From Acidobacteriota bacterium (lineage in GTDB: Bacteria > Acidobacteriota > Terriglobia > 2-12-FULL-54-10), in assembly GCA_009691245.1 (NCBI GenBank), contig SHUM01000035.1:1-36054 (forward strand): a stretch of 36,054 nucleotides of DNA, given 5' to 3'. The notes beneath the pieces were generated by a model that saw only the letters and a program-made list of their open reading frames with translations, was not told the DNA's origin and searched no databases. The position numbers were made by a program, and so were the translations under genes. Within the stretch, counting starts at the first letter, position 1. Each line of letters starts with the position of its first letter. Below, one piece after another: positions 31,788 to 36,054 of the stretch.

Positions 31788-32813
31788 CTATTTTCCCGCG
31801 GCGGGCTTGTTGGTCATCAGGTAGGGGTCTAATCCGATGTCGTGGAAGTAGCCGCTGGGCTTGATTTGCAGGAAGCGGGGGAGCGAGCCGGCGCGCGGTT
31901 TGTGGTTGTGCCACTCGTTGGAGCCAACCAGGAACACATCGCCTTCAGTCCAATCGAGGCGGCGCTCGGGGCCGTTTTGGTCCTGTAATGTAGCATAGCC
32001 ATCGCCGCTCAAGATCAGGTAGAACGTCTCCCAGACGTGGCGGTGCTCGGGCGAAGTCGCCTCAGGGCCGGTGAACTCGCGGACCTCCATCTCGATCAGG
32101 TGATTGCTGGCCATGTCGCCCTCTGGCGTGATGGTGATGCCGTCCATGCCGTTGCCGCGGAACAGCATTTTGCGGTCGCGCAGATTCGGCAGCAGATGTC
32201 CGACCTTCATGCGCACCGTCTCGTGGCCTTCCGGACCAGGCGTGTAGCGCGGCTCCAAGCCGAGCGAATCTTTCCAGCGATCATCAAAGGTGTAATTCAC
32301 GCCGGTGAGGAAACCCGCGTTGCGGAACATGCGTTCCGTAAGCGGCGCGGTGGAGACCACGATGTAGCGCGCCGTCTCAGTGGCCGAGGCGTTGCTATGC
32401 TGCCGCCAGGAGTTCATGCTGGGCGAGAGCAGGTCGCCCGCCTTCCAGTTGTAGCGAATCTTGGCGCTGTCCTTCTCGTTCGACATCTTACTATTCCACA
32501 TCAGCGTGTAACCCTGACCGGAGACAATGTAGATCATCTCCTCGGCCAGCTCGCGGCGCGGCGCAAGTTGCTTGCCCGGCGGCAGCTCAATCAAAGTGAC
32601 GGCGATCTGGCGCAGCCGGTCTTCACTCAGCACGGCCACGCCCGCGCCGAGCTTCACGTCGAACTTCACGGGATGCGTCCGAGTGCGGATCAGCTCGGAT
32701 TTTGCGGACGGCGTCTGCGCCTGTAGCGACACTGCCGTTGCCAGCACTGCGCCAAGGAAACAGTTGCCGGCGAGATGGCGCAAGCGGGTGATGCGCTGTG
32801 GGCGGTTGGTCAT
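31788..32813 (-). CDS. Secreted bicupin-domain protein
   Basis: A 341-residue protein with a signal peptide (LAGNCFLGAVLATAVSLQAQ) and two cupin barrels. The first (about 65-160) has LIELPPGKQLAPRRELAEEMIYIVSGQGY; the metal-ligand histidines are largely replaced by Arg and Glu. The second (about 235-325) is more canonical: SPEHRHVWETFYLILSGDGYATL and a later EGDVFLVGSNEWHNH, giving H-x-H, Glu and His ligands. The plan resembles gentisate-dioxygenase-like bicupins, but export to the periplasm makes a sugar- or phenolic-related role equally possible. GGAG about nine bases upstream supports the ATG at 32813. Confidence 0.82.
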   Translation of the reverse strand: MTNRPQRITRLRHLAGNCFLGAVLATAVSLQAQTPSAKSELIRTRTHPVKFDVKLGAGVAVLSEDRLRQIAVTLIELPPGKQLAPRRELAEEMIYIVSGQGYTLMWNSKMSNEKDSAKIRYNWKAGDLLSPSMNSWRQHSNASATETARYIVVSTAPLTERMFRNAGFLTGVNYTFDDRWKDSLGLEPRYTPGPEGHETVRMKVGHLLPNLRDRKMLFRGNGMDGITITPEGDMASNHLIEMEVREFTGPEATSPEHRHVWETFYLILSGDGYATLQDQNGPERRLDWTEGDVFLVGSNEWHNHKPRAGSLPRFLQIKPSGYFHDIGLDPYLMTNKPAAGK

Positions 32814-33010
32814 GACACACTCTCCTGCGGGCTGGGATGTTCACAGCCACGGGAGAGCAGTTTAGCGCGCTTCAGTACAGAGAGCAAATGGGGCAGAAAG
32901 CAAATGGATGCCGTGGATTAAAGCGAAAGCGGGGCTTCGCTCCCACGGCGCGCCGGGACAGGCCGCTCAGGATGACATCGCAATCAATAAAATCTAATTG
33001 GCAGCAACCG

Positions 33011-33733
33011 TCAACGCGCGGCGCACAATACCGGCGATCCGGTGCGAGCGGGCGGCGTGCTCATCTCCCGCATGGAGCCGGGCCCGATGGCCGTAGCGGC
33101 GCGACCCGTAGAGTTGTCGACGCTGGCGAGCATGGAGCGGGCGGCCTGCAGCACCACTGCCTGATCCGTCGGCTGCATCTCCTCAAACACATTCAGGATG
33201 CGGCGGCTGATGCCGTCCCAGCGGCGGTCGCCGTCTATCTGCGCCGCGAAGCTTGGCAGCATATCGGAAACATTGAGGCCGAGGTCGAAGGCAAACTTGG
33301 CGATCATCAACGGGCCGGGCAGCAGGCGATCGTTCTCGATGCGCGACAGATAGGTGCGAGGGATATTCAGACGCGCGGCCATTTCGATTTGCGTGAGGCC
33401 CATCTTGATGCGGCAGGCACGCAGACGGCTGCCCATGGCTACACGGCGATTGCGCTCAGCGCGGGCAACGGGCTGGCCGTCGTCCAGATCGCCGAAGGGA
33501 TCGGTGGCAACATGCAGCGCGGCTTCCGGCTCGGCTTCCGGCGCGCGGAGCAGCGATGGCAGCGGCTTGGTGCAGCGGCGGCACATATCCGAAGCAGTGC
33601 GGAACTGCACCAGCGAGCAATCGCCGCAGCGAACAACTTCGCGCGCGGCGCTGGAGCCGACTCCGCTCTGCACACCCGCCGAGCCAGTCCCTAGCGGGTT
33701 GCTGCTTTCCATCTGTCCAATCATTGTGCCCAT
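33011..33733 (-). CDS. Zinc-ribbon plus XRE-type HTH regulator
   Basis: A 240-residue protein with two cysteine knuckles (C36, C39 and C51, C54: CGDC and CRRC), an acidic linker, and an XRE/Cro helix-turn-helix (residues 101-160: LRACRIKMGLTQIEMAARLN, IPRTYLSRIENDRLLPG). A helical C-terminal region follows (RRWDGISRRILNVFEEMQPTD). It should bind DNA as a dimer; the ribbon may sense metal or mediate contacts. GGAGG six bases upstream supports ATG 33733. It is divergent from the MetX-like hydrolase gene across 289 bases, so it may regulate that gene or itself. Targets are unknown. Confidence 0.82.
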   Translation of the reverse strand: MGTMIGQMESSNPLGTGSAGVQSGVGSSAAREVVRCGDCSLVQFRTASDMCRRCTKPLPSLLRAPEAEPEAALHVATDPFGDLDDGQPVARAERNRRVAMGSRLRACRIKMGLTQIEMAARLNIPRTYLSRIENDRLLPGPLMIAKFAFDLGLNVSDMLPSFAAQIDGDRRWDGISRRILNVFEEMQPTDQAVVLQAARSMLASVDNSTGRAATAIGPGSMREMSTPPARTGSPVLCAAR

Positions 33734-34022
33734 GCTGTCCTCCGTAACTCGATCTGTTCCACTTTTGCCTGGGGTCCATCCTGTCTGCAGGCAGCCCCGG
33801 TTCCTTCTATCGGTCTATCCGTCCCAACTATTAATACTGTCTCTGGGTGCATAGCCAAAATAACGATCCAAGAAACAGGGTGAACTACCGGAGAGAACCA
33901 ATCAATAGAGCTAAAGTACTGATTTTCAGGGTATGGTCCTACCAGCTCTGGCAGCCGCGCTGGCGATTCAAGCATGACTATGGCAGGATAATCGCAGCAA
34001 AAGCATCAGTTAGGGAGCCGTT
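33734..34022. promoter_or_regulatory. Divergent intergenic region, regulator and hydrolase
   Basis: Promoters for both neighbours must lie here if they are independently expressed, but I find no convincing -35/-10 pair. AGGGAG at 34012-34017 is the hydrolase ribosome site. Nothing else is recognised. Confidence 0.35.
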
Positions 34023-35144
34023 GTGCTTATTGTTCGTCTGAAAACCTGTCTTGTGATCATGGCCGCGCTGGTGTTGGTGTCAGCGTCGGTGTCAGCGGCT
34101 CCAATGCAGGCGCAGCAGGCCGCACCGCAAGAGGGCAGCTTCATCCTGCGCGATTTCCGCTTTCAGTCCGGCGAGACGCTGCCTGAGCTGCGCGTGTTCT
34201 ATCGCACTCTGGGAACGCCCGCGCGCGACGCACAGGGCCGCGTTATCAACGCCGTGCTGCTGCTGCACGGGACCAGCGGGAGCGGTGCAAGCTTTCTCAT
34301 CCCCGCTTACATGAACGGCATGTTTGGTCCGGGACAGTTGCTCGACGCGGCACGCTACTACCTGATCATCCCGGACAACATCGGCACCGGCGGATCGAGC
34401 AAGCCGAGCGACGGCCTGCGCATGAAGTTTCCCAAGTACGACTATGACGACATGGTCTTGTCGCAATTCCGCCTGCTCACCGAGCATCTGAAGGTGGATC
34501 ACTTGCGCCTGCTGCTCGGGACTTCGCAGGGCTGCATGCACTCCTACCTGTGGTCCATCCAGCACGCGGCGTTCATGGACGCCACGTTCGCCATGGCCTG
34601 CCAGCCGGTGGAGATCGCGGGCCTGAACCGCATGAGGCGCAAGATGATGAACGACGTCATCATGAACGATCCGGCTTGGATGGGCGGGAACTACACAGCG
34701 AAGCCGAAAGCGGGGCTGGCCTCCGCGCTGCTGATGAGCGCGCTGGTCGGCGTCTCGCAGTTGAACTTCCAACAGACCTATCCCACGCGCGCCGCGATGG
34801 ACAAGTATGTGGATGACTACATCAAGAGTGAGCTGCCCAAGCGCGACGCCAACGACGTGATCTATCAGTACGATTCCTCGCGCAACTACGACCCGCGCGC
34901 GGAACTGGGCAAGATCACCACGCAATTCCTGCATGTTAATTCAGCGGACGACATCATCAATCCGCCGGAGCTGGGCAGCGTGGAGCGCGAGATCAAGAAG
35001 GTGAAGAACGGCCGCTTCGTGCTGATCCCCATCAGCGAAAAGACGCGCGGCCACCAGAGCTACAACTACCCGGAGCTCTGGAAGCAGTATATGGAGGAAC
35101 TGCTGAAGGCTTCTGTCCCATCGCAATTATCAGGACGACAGTAG
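34023..35144 (+). CDS. Secreted MetX-like alpha/beta hydrolase
   Basis: A 373-residue alpha/beta-hydrolase of the homoserine O-acetyltransferase (MetX) type with an N-terminal signal peptide (CLVIMAALVLVSASVSAAP). The fold is marked by LLLHGTSGSG, IPDNIGTGGSSKPSDG, the nucleophile elbow GTSQG with S168, the acid D309/D310 in VNSADDIINPPE and H344 in RGHQSYN. Cytoplasmic MetX has no signal peptide and carries GGSxGGM with a long conserved block; here the elbow is GTSQGCM. It is therefore more likely a periplasmic esterase or acyltransferase than a methionine enzyme. GTG 34023 is the start, with AGGGAG five bases upstream. Confidence 0.85.
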   Translation: MLIVRLKTCLVIMAALVLVSASVSAAPMQAQQAAPQEGSFILRDFRFQSGETLPELRVFYRTLGTPARDAQGRVINAVLLLHGTSGSGASFLIPAYMNGMFGPGQLLDAARYYLIIPDNIGTGGSSKPSDGLRMKFPKYDYDDMVLSQFRLLTEHLKVDHLRLLLGTSQGCMHSYLWSIQHAAFMDATFAMACQPVEIAGLNRMRRKMMNDVIMNDPAWMGGNYTAKPKAGLASALLMSALVGVSQLNFQQTYPTRAAMDKYVDDYIKSELPKRDANDVIYQYDSSRNYDPRAELGKITTQFLHVNSADDIINPPELGSVEREIKKVKNGRFVLIPISEKTRGHQSYNYPELWKQYMEELLKASVPSQLSGRQ

Positions 35145-35179
35145 CGTTGGATTAAGCGCATGAACCATGCGGAGAGCTA

Positions 35180-35860
35180 CTACTTAAACTGGACGCGCGA
35201 TTCCCACTCATTATCCAGATATACACAGAATTCCTGGACAATGCCGATGGCAATTCTCAGTTTTTCCGCTGTCACTTCAATTCGGTGGGGTTCAAATTTA
35301 GCAGAACTCGAGTAGACGTGCGGCCACGCATCCTTCTCCCAATCGCTTGCAAATAGCGAATCAGGAAACCTTACAAAGTACTTCGAATCTTGCTTTACGC
35401 TTAGGTCCCAAATGCTTCCGTCGTGCCAGATTGCGTTCCGTGCAAGTGCGATCTCCTCCAGAGAACTAAGACCAACAGGCGCTTTGTCCCAATCGATGTC
35501 GTAGCGGTTCTTATAAAAGTTCTTATATCTTTTAAAGTCGCTCTTCCCCGTAGCCTGTCGGCTGACGAACTCCGACACCTCGGTCAGATCCAATTGCTCG
35601 CTTCTGGAGATGAATCCGGGAAGAAATTCACCGAATGATCGTTGCACGAGCGATAAGCAACACTGGCCAAGAATATTTAGTGACTCTTGCGCATCCTGCC
35701 ATTCTCCTTCAAATGGAACAGAGTCCTCTGAATCGAAGTTGTCGTATGGTTCCTCCTGGTTTTCTATCTTAGAAATTACAGTTGTAAAGGACTCTGATGC
35801 GTTTGCATAGAACCGTTCCAAAAAACGAAGCTTTCGGCTGAGCATGTCAAGGATGTCCAT
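35180..35860 (-). CDS. Hypothetical protein with a HEPN-like R-N-x3-H motif
   Basis: I do not recognise this 226-residue soluble protein as a named family. It is helical and acidic, with an N-terminal amphipathic helix (MLSRKLRFLERFYANAS). The central EEIALARNAIWHDGS carries R141-N142-x3-H146, the spacing and Asn of HEPN-type RNases (R-x4-6-H). The gene is visibly richer in A/T, and in Lys, Asn, Tyr and Phe codons, than its neighbours, which suggests horizontal acquisition. It lies 39 bases downstream of the rho stop on the same strand and may be co-transcribed with it. No nucleotidyltransferase (MNT) or other toxin/antitoxin partner is visible beside it. The HEPN assignment rests on one motif. 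Confidence 0.7.
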   Translation of the reverse strand: MDILDMLSRKLRFLERFYANASESFTTVISKIENQEEPYDNFDSEDSVPFEGEWQDAQESLNILGQCCLSLVQRSFGEFLPGFISRSEQLDLTEVSEFVSRQATGKSDFKRYKNFYKNRYDIDWDKAPVGLSSLEEIALARNAIWHDGSIWDLSVKQDSKYFVRFPDSLFASDWEKDAWPHVYSSSAKFEPHRIEVTAEKLRIAIGIVQEFCVYLDNEWESRVQFK

Positions 35861-35899
35861 ACATACAATCCCCGAAAAAACTTCTACTTCGACGCAATA

Positions 35900-36054
35900 C
35901 TACCCGCCGCTCATGGAGGCGAGGAAGTCGGCGTTGGTGGCGGTCTTGCCGAGCTTGCCGAGGAGCAACTCCATTGCTTCGGTCGGCGACAATTGGTTCA
36001 GCACTTTGCGCAGCACCCACATGCGATTCAGCTCGTCCTTACTCAGCAGCAGCT
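35900..36054 (-). CDS. rho: Transcription termination factor Rho, C-terminal end (partial)
   Basis: The window edge cuts this gene. The visible last 50 codons read LLLSKDELNRMWVLRKVLNQ, then SPTEAMELLLGKLGKT, then NADFLASM and a final SGG before TAG. This is the conserved Rho C-terminus (usual E-A-M-E-L-L-x-D-x-L-x-x-T-K-T-N-x-x-F-L). Rho is the hexameric RNA-dependent ATPase that releases untranslated transcripts. The rest lies to the right of the window. Confidence 0.95.
   Translation of the reverse strand, partial: LLLSKDELNRMWVLRKVLNQLSPTEAMELLLGKLGKTATNADFLASMSGG

Noticed and set aside
32837-33694. Plus-strand frame of 285 codons opposite the zinc-ribbon/HTH regulator
   Set aside because: The minus-strand frame has a clear HTH, CxxC pairs and a GGAGG site; the plus frame has none.

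Overview
The window looks like a chromosomal segment of a Gram-negative, high-GC bacterium, most likely from the Acidobacteriota. It carries lipid A genes (fabZ, lpxA, lpxI), a TonB-type energy-transducing protein, an Oar-like outer-membrane receptor with an N-terminal carboxypeptidase-regulatory domain, beta-barrel and periplasmic proteins, and many short palindromic intergenic repeats of the kind common in acidobacterial genomes. The phylum is an inference from gene content and style; no rRNA gene is present to settle it. I found no phage, plasmid, transposase or CRISPR array.

Layout. Positions 1-5285 (+) hold a polysaccharide-export block: a Wzt-like ABC ATPase with a C-terminal glycan-binding-type domain, a methyltransferase with a long coiled coil, and a two-domain glycosyltransferase, overlapping head to tail. 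Positions 5421-6562 (-) encode an outer-membrane barrel and a small secreted regulatory-like protein. An uncharacterised, possibly diiron, helical protein (6820-7632, +) ends at a strong terminator. After 450 bases of repeat-containing DNA come miaA (-), a divergent zinc-ribbon membrane protein, and a minus-strand block reading fabZ-lpxA-[182-bp inverted repeat]-lpxI-Gfo/Idh oxidoreductase-tonB-like gene-32-residue membrane peptide.

Positions 14436-21512 (+) carry an M20 peptidase, argJ, an amino-acid permease and the TonB-dependent receptor, with repeats between several of them. Positions 22063-28197 (+) form a housekeeping run: a near-consensus promoter, rplU, rpmA, a terminator, then obgE-nadD-rsfS-rlmH and accD-folC. 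This couples ribosome proteins and ribosome maturation (Obg, RsfS, RlmH) with NAD, fatty-acid and folate synthesis.

The right third is more accessory: a duplicated-domain protein (28215-28706, -), tRNA-Leu(UAG), a receiver-TPR protein interrupted by an amber codon, a zinc-type dehydrogenase, a 645-base array of hairpins, a secreted bicupin, a zinc-ribbon/HTH regulator, a secreted MetX-like hydrolase, an AT-richer gene with a HEPN-like R-N-x3-H motif, and the 3' end of rho at the right edge.

The best leads are the Wzt/methyltransferase/coiled-coil pair (a possible stripped-down WbdD-type glycan chain-length ruler), the HEPN-motif gene just downstream of rho, the interrupted receiver-TPR gene, the unknown ExxH/E/ExxH protein, and the dense families of intergenic inverted repeats. 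No complete new multi-gene system could be demonstrated.
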